From Protostelium mycophagum (lineage: Eukaryota; Evosea; Variosea; Protosteliida; Protosteliaceae): a stretch of DNA of 31,750 nt. This document shows positions 9,956-20,471 of this stretch, piece after piece. How positions within the stretch are numbered: position 1 is the stretch's first letter; every line of letters begins with the position of its first letter. The notes below the pieces were generated by a model that was not told where the DNA came from, did not search any database, and saw only the letters and a list, made by a program, of their open reading frames with translations. Made by a program: the position numbers and the translations under genes. The DNA is taken from contig MZNV01001706.1 of NCBI GenBank assembly GCA_002081555.1, forward strand, positions 1 to 31,750. The letters run 5' to 3'.

Positions 9956-11672
9956 TTAATGTCCATGGGTCGCGGCCTGTGAATCTGTGGCGGGCAGAAC
10001 GTTCACGTTATGCCTGAAAAAATTGTGTGGATCGTATTTCCTCTTTACGATCTGCAGCATGGGCAAGTTCGCTCCGAAGGCCCTTCCTAAGCGCTCTGTC
10101 ATCGTGTCATTCGATGCATCGGCAAACATGTTGATGTAGCCGGGATTCTTTGTTTGGAGCCTATTGAACGCCTCGCGGCACCACTCTATGTTCTTAGCGT
10201 CTGAAGGGCACTTGCCGTTCTCGTCCTCCTTTTCATTGTTCCACGATGCGACCACATTAACCAGCCAATCTTGTGATCTTAGAGGGAAGAAGGCCGAGTG
10301 CTCCGCTGTACAATCTTTCATGGCGCCACCGAGGCCGATCATTTCCACCATGCAGTAGGGTGATGTAATATTCTCCACGCCCCATTTGAACGCGTCGATG
10401 AATCTCTTGCCCATGTCATCAAAGTTGATGGATCCTGATTTGGCGTAATATCTTCTGTGGTGGGGGCTCTCCACGTCAAAGATCTTTTGGTTCTGCTGCA
10501 TGTCAGGATTTGGCGGGAAAACCAAAAGGGAAGACTGTACCTCCACATGGGTAATCCATTTCCAGGTAGCTTCGACGGGCCTCCCGATGGATTTAAGCGG
10601 TTCTGCCGCTTTCTCGGCCTCTCCTTTCTCCATGTAAAAGCTGTAGCAGATCTTCAGATACATTTCAGAACTCCCATCGATTCTCCCGCGGTTGTACACT
10701 TCGCAGTTGTATTCACGCGGGGCAATCTTTTGAAACTCGTTGATCGCGTAGAGGACCTCTTCGAGCTGATCCATCGGGTAGAACTGTAGATAGTTAGGGG
10801 AGAGTGACTACGTCTACAACGCTCACATAGCTACCACGATAAGCCAAGCCCACAGGGTGTGCGCGGATTGTTAGAGAGGTCACAATGCCAAAGTTCTGAG
10901 CGGCACCTCTGATGGCCCAAAAGAGGTCGGCGTTCTGATCTTTTGAAGCCGTGACGAATCTTCCATCCGCTAAGACCTGTCGTCCATCAGCATCGTGATA
11001 TGAATCTCTTCATCTCACAATGTTGGCACTGAGGATGTTGTCAACGGAACCACCGTATTTCCGGCACAGCCATCCAACTCCTCCTCCGAGAACAAGCCCA
11101 AAGACACCCGTGTGACTGATGACACCGACTGGAACCGCTAAGCCAAAGTTGCCGCACTCGTGGTCCAGCTCTCCCAAAAGGCAACCTGGTTCCACAGTTA
11201 CGGTCCTCTCTTGCGGGTTAACATGAACACCTGTGAGCATTCAGATGCCTTTCATGGAAGATGGGAATCACTTCGCATGAGGGAGAAGTCGATGACCACG
11301 CCTTTGTCTACGGTGGAGAACCCGGCCCAAGAATGACCCCCTCCTCTTGGTGTTACCATCACGCCAACTGAGCCATTTAGACTTGCTAAAACTTTGCATC
11401 ATGTTATCACCTCTCTGAGCGTAAGCGATGGCCGCCTGAACATCAGCAACACCTGTGGCCTGCAGGATGATGGAAGGTCTTCTCGAGTCGTACATTGCAT
11501 TCCAAATTCGTTTACTGGACTGATAGTCTATGTCGTTAGGTGTGATAAGCCTCGACCTATTGTGTGTCATTGTTGAAGGGAGAGCCTCCATCTATTACCT
11601 GGGGCCGATGGAGTTCTTCAGCTCTTGGAAAGCCTGTTGTACTTCGAACTCTTCTGGGTGCTGAACCTTCAT
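9956..11672 (-). CDS. FAD-dependent oxidase with BBE C-terminus
   Basis: Berberine-bridge-enzyme/6-hydroxynicotine-oxidase family flavoprotein, oxidising an alcohol, sugar or amine; the substrate cannot be told from sequence. ATG at 11672 ([11 protein letters not shown]), no signal peptide. Motifs in order: [42 protein letters not shown] with the His expected to bind FAD covalently (codon at 11333-11335), [40 protein letters not shown], and the BBE ending [16 protein letters not shown]. The second FAD-linking Cys of plant BBE is not apparent, so attachment is probably through His only. Introns are short. One of only 25 bases (11410-11386) is needed to keep frame before [11 protein letters not shown]; another spans the start of VHVNPQER. 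The stop TAA is at 9956-9958. The family is common in plants, fungi and bacteria. Its start lies 198 bases from the divergent PPC gene. Confidence 0.92.
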
Positions 11673-11870
11673 GTTCTCTCTAACTGCTGTGTCGGCTCGC
11701 GCTTGTGAGCTAAATAATGAAAAGAAGAGGTTGATGACGCTTCGGGTATTGCTGGCGTTATCAGATCACGTGACCGAGATTTTTTGCGAAGAGGCGCATT
11801 AAATCACGGTCTTAACCGCGATACACCGCGAAATATTGTCCATTGCCAAGAAGATCGAGTCATCACAGAA

Positions 11871-12589
11871 ATGACCGACTATATTGCTGTTAGATTGGAT
11901 AGAGGACAAGACCTACGTAAAGAGATCAAGCGCATCATAAAAGAAAACCATATAGAAGCAGGATTCATCGCAACAGCCGTCGGCTGTCTTCAAAGGTTGC
12001 ACATTAGGTGAGTAAATGAAATGCGTCATACATAAGCAGTGACACCATTCAGGTTGGCTGAAGTGAATGCAGCGAATCCGAGGCTGTTACTAGAGAAAGA
12101 GAATTTTGAGGTGAGACGTTCTTCACTTCTTTCTCTCCTTTTGTTGATGTTGTGATGTACATCAACAAATAATCGTGTCACCTTTCCCTCGACTTCGAAT
12201 ATGTTAAAGCTGTTCAGGTGACTTCTTTGACCGGGACATTGTCACAGAGCGGTGTTCACATACACATCGGCGTGGCTGATTCAAAGGGCCACGCTTTTGG
12301 GGGTCATCTTTTAGATGGCTGTGAAGTGTACTACTACATGGAGGTCGTGATCGCGTCCATCAAACAGACAAAGTGAGCTTTTGTTTCAGATACCTCTTCT
12401 GAAAAATTCTGCAGATGGAGGAGAGTCTGGAATGGACCTCCTTTGGACAGTGAAGATGAAGGTACTTTTGCACCCACAGAAGAAGACCCGTTTAAGAGGA
12501 AGGCCCCCTGTGAGATCGACGATGATGACGATCTCAGCTCCAGGACTGAAGATGGGCCGCCGCCATCAAAAGAAGCTAAAGCCGAATGA
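11871..12589 (+). CDS. PPC/DUF296-domain protein with acidic tail
   Basis: Plant and Prokaryote Conserved domain protein. ATG at 11871 (MTDYIAVRLDRGQDLRKEI). The fold shows the PPC pattern: RGQDLRKEIKRIIKENHIE, then GFIATAVGCLQRLHIR, then VTSLTGTLSQSGVHIHIGVAD, GGHLLDGCEVYYYMEVVI. The His-Ile-His and Gly-Gly-His residues are those conserved in the family. Exons 11871-12007, 12053-12110, 12218-12372, 12415-12589. The C-terminal exon adds an acidic Ser-rich tail with a short basic patch (FKRKAP). In land plants PPC usually follows AT-hooks and acts in chromatin; here no AT-hook is visible and the domain is N-terminal. If the fourth exon is not used, the frame closes with TGA straight after KQTK, giving a bare PPC domain like the bacterial forms. 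Function unknown. Confidence 0.85.
12140..12169 (+). repeat. 11-bp stem-loop in a PPC-gene intron
   Basis: Arms 12140-12150 and 12159-12169 (TTTGTTGATGT and its reverse complement) pair perfectly around an 8-base loop. It lies within the intron 12111-12217, which at 107 bases is longer than its neighbours. It may help splice-site pairing. Confidence 0.7.
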
Positions 12590-12788
12590 TTTATTCTCAT
12601 TTTTTTGTCTCTGGTTGTTCGATTTCTGAAATGACATTGTCTAATCGAAGCGATCCTGCATCCATCAACATGATTGAAAATGATCCCCTGGTGACAATGC
12701 ACAAGAAAACAAAAAACTCAACAGCATCGCTGCTTCGCAGCACAACAACAAATGTTTCTTCACATGAATGATGAGGGAATTTTTCGAG

Positions 12789-15643
12789 TCACTTACTCCT
12801 CGTGATGTTGCCTGATGACGCTTTCTTCATTCCATTCCTCAATGTCCTCTCTTTGTTCAGATCGGATTGTAGAGAGACAAGCTTGGATGTGTTTGTGTCT
12901 GTGTCTAACATCACTGAGAGGAGTCAGAAACATGATGTGAAGATGATCAGACATGCAAAAATGCATTAAAATGTCAACTCGAGCTCTGTCAAAAAGTTGT
13001 ATTGACCTTATGACATGTGATATCGTGACGACATTATGAGATATCTCACCCTGGTCGTGGAGTCCCGGAGGTCTCAAATCAACTCCTCGTTGTAGTTGGT
13101 CGAAAACGTCGTTATCTACACCCGTCAGATTTCGATTTTTTCCAAGTGAGTTTTGCACAGTCAGCAGAATATCACCAAGTCTAAAGAAAGAGAAACCCAA
13201 TAACTATAGATCTTCTACTTTGAGAGTGTTGAAATGTTTGTGGTACCACACTTTAAGTTTTTTGCGGTTGCTAAACTGAAGATGCCAAAGTGTGTTCTCA
13301 TTTTCCGCAAGACTCAAAATTGATATGATATGCCCATAAAACACTGCGAAAACAATTCCAACAATTTGAATGACTCACTCAGCGAACCCATCAGCGAATT
13401 CGGGGTTGTGGGTTCTTCACTGTACATATTTATCTCTGCGGAAAGTCAGCAGGCGAACGTGATGCTGTACCAAAGTATATTTGTGTTTGCTGTGGCATTG
13501 TATCATTTTTCTGAGAAAAAAACATTTTTTGTGGCTGCTTTTCAATATAAAAAATTCGCACCTCTCGTTGGTGTGATGGATCTTCGCATCTGAAAAATTC
13601 AGCAATTTTCAGCGAAATTTCAGTCATTTTCGTCGAAAATCTCATCGAGTCTCGAATTTTCGACGAATTTTCACCGAAATACTCACATCAGTCCTCTTGT
13701 ATACTGCGAGTGACATCTCCAGTTTTTGGATCTTTCGCTCCAGCTCTTCTGTCTTCCCAATCTTTTGCTGCAGCGCCAACTGCAACAGTTCCGATCTCCT
13801 TCCAACATCGTGTGAGTCCTCTGAAGAGGCCTTCTCATTCCTCAGTTGTTGGGTGATGTCTTTGTATTGGATCTGCACGGCATCCAGACGCGATTGTAGA
13901 TCGTGGTTTTCGTTCTGATGAGTTTTAATTTTTTGAAACTCTTCGAAATTTCGTGAGATTTTCTGAGACGAAGCGTTGTAGATATTCGGAAAATGGGTGT
14001 TCATTTGGATGGATTTGCACCTCTAGATGTTGTATTTTTTCGGACGTCTGCTGGCGTTCTAGTCGCATTCCGTTGATCAACTTGGTCATTGTGATTGTAG
14101 ATTCCTCGGCCACTTGCTGTGCTGTGAAATTTCAATGATAATTCAACTGATTTTCTAAAAAAATTCGAACGAGATATCGCAATCTCGCGGCAGATTTTCA
14201 GACTTTGGTGGTCATGACATCTTAAAAATAATACCTCTTCTTGCGGCCTCTTCGGCCTCCACCAACCTTTGATTCTCCTGTATATTTCAGATCCATTTTC
14301 AATGAAATTCCGACGAAATTTCGCTCACATCCATAGGCCGGCTGTGCCTCTTCTCTTGTGACCTTCTCTCGTTGCCTTTTATATGCGTCAGTAGATCTGC
14401 TCTTGTTTCTGCGAGTTCAGCTGCGATAATCACGATCTCCGACTCTAGCTGTTTGTTTTTGGACTGGACCGACGTGATCTGCGCCGTTTAAATTTCGAAA
14501 CGAAAAAAAGGCGGGAAACTCACGTCGACGAGTTGCACAGAGATGGTCTTGACTTGGTCCTCTGCTTCCATTCGGCGAAATCTTTCGGCTAAAAGTTCGG
14601 CGCCGAGTTGCCTTCTTTCTTCGTCTCGTTGTAGAATGCCGCGTTGTAGTTCGGCCATCATGCCCTCCAGCATGCCCAGCTGTCGCTGTGCACGGTAAGT
14701 ACGGTGAGGATCACGGTAACTTACCGAGCGCTCCATGGCGAGCTCTTCAGCTTCTCGCACACGTTTCTTCAACTCATCTGCCTCGGCACCAAACTAAAAT
14801 AAATTACTTCAATTTATTCAAATTTCTAATGCTTTTTATCCATTTGAGACGATTTGCGATTGCAGAGTTGTTAGATTCCCCAATACGTTAATGATCACGT
14901 TAGTAACCGTGGAGATTACCGTGGAGAATCTGACCAACTCTGCAATATTTTATGGTCAAATTTTCAATTTGAAATTCTAGGGAAGCACAAAGCGTAAATG
15001 TTTTGACAGAAGGCACCACGGTGGAAGTGTCATGATGACACTCAGTGCCATATCTGTCAAAAAAAATATCTACTCCAGTAGGAAGCCTCTGCGACGATGA
15101 AATTCATCAACAGCACATTATATAGACGATACGATGCGATCATCGCGAGTATCTCACTTGAGCTTGAACTGGGTTGTTTTTCAGTCTTTCGATGAGTATG
15201 AGCAGCTTCTCCTCTAAGGCATCAGCCCTCTCCTCCGCAATCTCGGCCCTCTCTAAATACTCATCCTGTGTCTAAACATGCATTCAGTGAATGAAATGAT
15301 GATCATGTCCACCTTCTGTTGGAACTCTCTTTCCTCTAAAAGATGTCAGGTGGTTCAGAATGATGTCAAAAAGGCTCACCTTTCACTCCCTCAACCAATC
15401 TCTTCACTTTGGTTTCTTTCGCGGCAAGACTCGTTGCCGATTCGGATAGAGATTTCTTCAACTCTGTGATCTCATTCTCTTTCTCTGTCAACAGATGGCG
15501 AAGCCTCTCCTACATTGATTCAGGATGAAATCACGATGAATTATGTATACCTCTTCAGTGGGTAATGCGGGCTTATCTTTGGTCACGATCTTGCTGAAAT
15601 CGGCGAGTTGTTTTTCGAGATCCTCAAACAGGCTGGTGTCCAT
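12789..15643 (-). CDS. long coiled-coil protein, unknown family
   Basis: I do not recognise the family. ATG at 15643 (MDTSLFEDLEKQLADF) starts an almost continuous heptad-rich coiled coil, spread over at least ten short exons. Examples are ERLRHLLTEKENEITELKK, EEKLLILIERLKNN, ERRQLGAELLAERFRRMEAE, QVAEESTITMTKLINGMR and KTEELERKIQKLEMSL. A likely Pro/Thr-rich linker (EEPTTPNSLMGSL, near 13390-13430) separates a last coil-like part with LTVQNSLGKNRNL. The most coil-like last frame ends with ...SLQSDLNKERTLRNGMKKAS and a TGA at 12789-12791; another frame would stop at 12793-12795. Exon joins between 13000 and 13650 are uncertain. No membrane segment, kinase or motor domain is seen. It is probably a cytoskeletal or centrosomal scaffold, judged only from composition. 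Its upstream region is shared with the divergent cyclase gene. Confidence 0.68.
14794..15157 (-). other. 364-base intron with palindromes
   Basis: This is the largest intron I could place with confidence, between coil exons ending PVQAQ and starting FGAEADEL. It holds TTACCGTG (14916-14923), a related AACCGTGG at about 14906, and the palindrome GTGTCATGATGACAC at 15027-15041. It has no convincing reading frame and no tRNA-like fold that I can see. The neighbouring 39-base intron also carries the CACGGTAA word twice (14691-14698, 14712-14719). Confidence 0.55.
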
Positions 15644-16343
15644 GATTGAGACCTCCCGTTCTCTTGGGTGGTTTTGCTTCCTCTTGAGTTGTAGATCGTG
15701 TTGTGGGAAAAAACGTCAATAATTCCCCGGGAAGACAGAAAATTAACCCCAGATTCTACAACTATTGCTTCTGACGAATGTTATGAAAAAATTAACAATA
15801 AATGATTCATCAGAACGCGTGTGCATTCTGAATCACCGTTTGGTTCTTCAAAACTAGTCTTTGTTTCGGTCATGTAAAAAAGTAACTTGGGGAATCATCG
15901 CAGTGAATTCACGTTAATTAACATGCGTCACTGCGAATTAAAAACCTGACCCACTGCAATAGAGAAAGAGTCGGGTGGATGGTCAAGCGTCAATTCCGGG
16001 GAAAAATATTTGACTTATTACCTAATATCTATTGATTCCAATTGGTTTTTAGTGTCTGGTGGTTTGGTTGATTTCTGCCAAAAATACGCTGCTGAAAAAA
16101 AAGAGAAGTAAACACGGCACCTTGGTTTGGAATGATCTCCAAAGCAACATGTGCTTAACGTCAGACGGACCACTTTATGTCGCCGCCACTGTGAGCCTGG
16201 TAATAGAAATACGCTTGATGGAAAAACCGAACCTTAGATTCAGCCAAAGTGGTTGACAAGCATCAAGATGTTTCCTAAGAGACACTGTCTTGTCCGAAGC
16301 TTCATTTATAAAATCCCGCCTCAGACACCAGAGAAGTGTTCAC
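15644..16343. other. 700-base divergent intergenic region
   Basis: This is the largest gene-free stretch, between the coiled-coil gene (-) and the adenylyl cyclase gene (+). It contains a 9-bp inverted repeat (15898-15906 and 15928-15936, TCGCAGTGA and its complement) flanking a TTAATTAA core. No frame of recognisable content was found. It probably holds both promoters and the 5' leaders. Confidence 0.5.
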
Positions 16344-19057
16344 ATGGTGTTTTCAAAGGTCACCAACGTGCTTCCGATGGTGCAATTAGAAGATGAGGGG
16401 AGAGTCAGCCGGAGAAGCTCGGTCAACAGCCTGAGCAGCAGAAACTCTATCAAAGCTGGCCCCATAAAAAGGTGAATGACAAAGCTTACCAAAAGCTGAA
16501 GCGAGTAGGACAGTACAAAAGATCGCTTCCATCAGATGTATATCAGTCAGTGTTGCGGTGCTTCTCATCATCGTGGCCACATTATCCATCACGCTCCTGG
16601 GTGATAAAGTTCAACAAGACCTTATTCGAAGTAGTTTAGATCTTCAGAGGTATTCTTACGGCGCTCTCGCGGCCAGACATGCAGATGAAGCATTCGGATG
16701 GAATGAGTATGCGCTTTCCACCTGTGAGATGACATGGACATCTTTTTGCCATTCTGACACACACCAGTATCCGTCTACCTTCAAAATCGAAATATTCCAT
16801 GGCAACTGAATGCGTCACTCGCTGTGGCTCTTAATTTCACCCAGGAACTGAATTTCATGAGGTCTTTAGGATACACACAAGCGGACACAGCCTTCATTCT
16901 CCAACTGCACTGGAAGAGTGGAAAGGCAATATGAATCCTTTGTTGATGTTCTGACGGGTACCAGGTCATCGGGGTCCAATCATTCCTTGGGGAGTACAGC
17001 ATCTTGGAGATGACGCCGACTACGGGGCAGAATGATTCGGCTATAGTCGAGTATTATTCAACCACAGCTACTGGTGATCTCTCGACGATCGATCTCTCCT
17101 CGTGAGTCATGTCGCACATGACATGTATGGCTGACTTGGACAGCCCGAACATGACAACTATAAATTATCGGATGATAGAACTAAGTCAGCCGAGAGACTG
17201 CGGTTCGCCCAATTGGTGGCAGCCTCCTATCTACTACCAGACAACGACTGATGATGGGGAGGTCGAGAATTACAATAGAATGTGCGAGACCAAGTCCCTC
17301 TGCATTAATGGCACTGCAGTGGGCGTGATCAAAAGTTGCATCTCAGTCACCAAGTGAGTGCAATTTCACTCAGTTCTCCCAGAATTTTCAACGAAATTTC
17401 GAAATAAGGCTAACGTGCGCAGCATTGTAGATATGTTGTCGGACATTATCAATGAAACCAAGACTACCGGCACTCTGATGTTTCTCGCAGATCCTCAGGG
17501 CAACCTGATGGCAACTTCGGTGGGAATATGGCCCTACAACGAGACCACGTAAGGATCAAGCTGAGAAGATAATCTGACAAATTGCAGACAAACACGCTTG
17601 AATACGTCAAATTGTGGTATATCTTGGATTGAGCAGTCGTGGAATAACTACTTGAATAATCCTAATGATAGTTTTACAGACCTGTCCTTCAAAGGTGTGC
17701 ATCAATTATTTTTAAAAACATTCATATAGAAGGAGCGACGTCTCATTTATCGTGTTAATATGCTCAGGAAAAGCCTACAAGTCTCAAGCTCAACTCATCC
17801 ACTCTATGAATCTAGATTTCCTCATCATAATCCTGCTTCCATTGCCACCGAATTCCTTTCGGCTGACGGCCATATTGATCGCGGTATTCACCTGCCTCCT
17901 GGCCTCCATCGCCTTCTTCTTGATCGTGATGTTCTTGACAAGACCTTTGTTCCATCTATCAGAGGAGCTGGAGAGGGTGAGATGTCAAAACTGTTATATA
18001 TGGTGACATATTGACATCTTTCAGGTCTCACAAATGCAACTAGAGCTGAATGAGCTCTCAGAACCACCCTTTCTAGAAGCATCTAGGCTTTATAAATCCT
18101 TCTTGATGATGCACGCTGCACTCATCTCTTTCCGCAAGTTCGTCCCGTCAGAAGTCATTCGACACATTCTGAAGACGAAGGTGGCACACTTGATCAAAAT
18201 AGTCAAGACTGACCTGAAATAGAGAGAGGCGCTTCCCTACCTGAAATCCACGCAAGCGACAGTGCTCTTCCAAGACATAAAGAATTTCACAACGATGGCA
18301 GAGACAATAGAGCCACAGATGCTGGCAGACATCACAGAAGAATATATGGAAGCCATGACGTCCATCATCATTGACGTAAGGTGTCTTCTCATATGACCCT
18401 TTGAGACTGATCATGAGCTAGAATGGAGGGGTGATCGACAAGTACATCGGTGATTGCATCATGGCAATCTTCAACATTCCAACCTCTCTAGCACATCACG
18501 AGGAGGCCGCCTGTCGTGCCGCGTTGGAATGCGCACACCATCTCAAAACCCTCAATCGCAGATGGAAAAAATTGTATGACGTGGAGCTGAAACACCGAGT
18601 GGGGATCAACTCCGGTGAAGTTTTGGCGGGAAACATCGGCAGCAGTCAGCGGCTCGCGTACACCTGCATCGGGGATAATGTCAACTTGGCATCTCGTGTG
18701 GAGAATGTCAACAAATATTATGGCACGGATATACTGATCACGAAGGCTACATTCAGTAGATTGAACAGAGAGAATTACAGTGCTAGAAAGGTATCCACCG
18801 TCAGAGTGGCGGGAAAACAAAAAGAAACCGAATTGTACGAAATCACACACGACAAGACAATAGAAAAGCAAGAATTGTTCTCTCAGTATGAAAAGGCACT
18901 GGGGCATTACGAATCAAATAAGATAGAACTTTCCAAGCGGATAATCAACAGCATATTGGAGGACCATCCTGATGACGGACCGACATTTCACCTCCTGAAA
19001 CGAATCGAGGAAGCCGCTCAGAGTGGGTGGGAAAGAGTGGACATACTTAGGAAATAG
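16344..19057 (+). CDS. membrane adenylyl cyclase with Cache-type sensor
   Basis: Predicted receptor cyclase making cAMP. ATG at 16344 starts a Ser-rich cytosolic N-tail; an intron (about 16473-16536) leads to membrane helix 1 (VAVLLIIVATLSITLLG). An extracellular region of about 350 residues follows, with Cache-like features: FNFTQEL-type Asn sites, a VIGVQSFLGEYSI strand, Cys pairs and LMFLADPQGNLMATS. Helix 2 lies near 17870-17945 (LTAILIAVFTCLLASIAFF). A HAMP-like linker leads to the class III catalytic domain. Both metal Asp are present (LFQDIKNFTTM; YIGDCIMAIF), as is the transition-state pair in VNLASR. Lys in IDKYIGD and Thr in AYTCIGD fit ATP rather than GTP selection, as in CyaC-type enzymes. 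One exon junction at 16926-16964 seems to need a GC-AG boundary. The stop TAG is at 19055-19057. The domain looks active. Confidence 0.9.
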
Positions 19058-19498
19058 ATCTGTACAATAAATTGGATAACGTCGACGATCCGTGATCTAA
19101 ATTTAGACACAACCTAAAAATATATTTTGGACAAAATTGAATTTGAGCCTCAGGCCTTGGAACGCGAATTTCAAGATAATGAACTCCACAAAGAAGATCA
19201 CCAAGCCCTAAAGCACCTAGGACAGCAACGAGTGACCAGGGTTGTGTGCCCTCGGTTTGACAGTTGTGGTTGGAACGTGTAACTCCTGTAAAATTGGCTG
19301 ACATCTCCAATCTCCTTCGTTCTGCATGTCTTCATGGAAGAATTTGTGACTCGTCACGCAAGAGACTTCCTCATGCATCCTTGCGGAAATTTGCATGGAA
19401 CTAACATGCGTGCTGGTGGATTGGCGGCCGAATGCAAAGGAAGGATTTATAGCGGGTGAACTCAGGGTTCGACGTTCCACAGTCGCAAGGGGTATTCA
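19047..19498 (-). CDS. doubtful small Cys-rich membrane protein
   Basis: A tentative gene filling the gap after the cyclase. ATG at 19498 (MNTPCDCGTSNPEFTRYK) opens a Cys- and His-rich stretch. A 40-base intron with donor gttagt gives a continuous frame through SCVTSHKFFHED and GDWRCQPIL. A second, very short intron would join a hydrophobic helix (WSLVAVLGALGLGDLL) and a tail ending at TAA 19047-19049, which overlaps the cyclase stop. No homologue is recognised, no signal peptide is obvious, and the second junction is weak. It could equally be noncoding. Confidence 0.3.
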
Positions 19499-19585
19499 TA
19501 TTTTCGCATTCCGCAACTTCCTAACGTGTCGACACCTTCGCTAACGAGGAGCATAGTTTAGATTGATGACGTCGTACGATGTCAT

Positions 19586-20326
19586 ATGGAGATTTTGATA
19601 GACAGGGCGGGAAACAGTCGCAAGAAAACCGTTCGGAAAAGCCCTTCTTCTCTGAAAAGTCTGACCGTGAAGTTTCAAAGCATTCGGTCAGAATCTTCAA
19701 ACACATACAAACAAAACAACTCTATGGCACTGGAGACTATCATTAGCGCTTCTCTTCTCGGCGTGAACGCACGTGGTTCATTCTTAACGATGGAAGACTC
19801 TATCATAGCTCCAACACCCATTAAGGTTAGAAATGTAAATTCGCCCGTCACCAAACGGTAAGAACTCACAATAAATTTGATGTAGTCTCTTAACGGCCTC
19901 AGCCGACAGAATCGAAAAAACACGCAAGAGGCTTTGTTTGGAGAAGCGGGGGATGAGCTCCAGTCCATCTTCTTTCATTCTAATTCCAACTCTGCCTCGG
20001 CTTCTTCAGAGGAGGATAATGAAAGTCCCAGACACAGCCCAGAAAATCTCATGATGAACCATATTGGCCTCTTATTAAGAGACAGGGTGGCCCCCTCCCC
20101 TCCAGTCCGGTCCAGCAACCCAATTATTTATAATTCCCCTTTTCGAGCCAACAACGGCGGATCATTTTTGGGGGCAGAAGTAGTGCCCCAGCTCAGAATC
20201 GTCAACTCGAGAGTTCCCGGTAAAGAGTCCAAGCCCAACAAGAAAGCCGAGCCCCTCCATTTAGACGCTAGGAGATATCGTGCCGCGAGCTGGCCTTCCA
20301 TTTCCAAACTCGTCACCTCCGAATAG
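19586..20326 (+). CDS. Ser/Asn-rich protein of unknown function
   Basis: Not recognised. ATG at 19586 (MEILIDRAGNSRKKTVRK) begins a basic, Ser-rich N-terminus. A strong donor (gtaaga) at 19858 and acceptor ending at 19902 join VTKR to RQNRKNTQEALF in frame, removing 45 bases. The second exon has an acidic Ser run (SASASSEEDNE), then RHSPENLMMNHIGLLLRD, Pro-rich VAPSPPVRSS, and ends KLVTSE with TAG at 20324-20326. Most of the chain looks disordered, with several basic patches that could be nuclear signals and SP/TP sites suited to proline-directed kinases. Those are impressions from composition, not domain matches. Both exons keep an open frame with coherent composition, which supports a real gene. 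Confidence 0.68.
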
Positions 20327-20471
20327 GTGTACATATGTACAGATGCATCAACGATACGGATCTCATAGAAACTGTAATTCAGTGTATATAAATATTGTTT
20401 AGAGTCGAGGTTGCATTCATATATCAATTCACATTTTCTGCTTCTTTACGTGATTTATTTACAATATCACA

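Noticed and set aside
12793-13200. 135-codon minus-strand frame as a separate gene
   Set aside because: It has no own start context and its parts read better as terminal exons of the coiled-coil gene in shifting frames.
18488-18907. 139-codon minus-strand frame opposite the cyclase domain
   Set aside because: Antisense of a well-conserved catalytic domain; its content is explained by the plus-strand codons.
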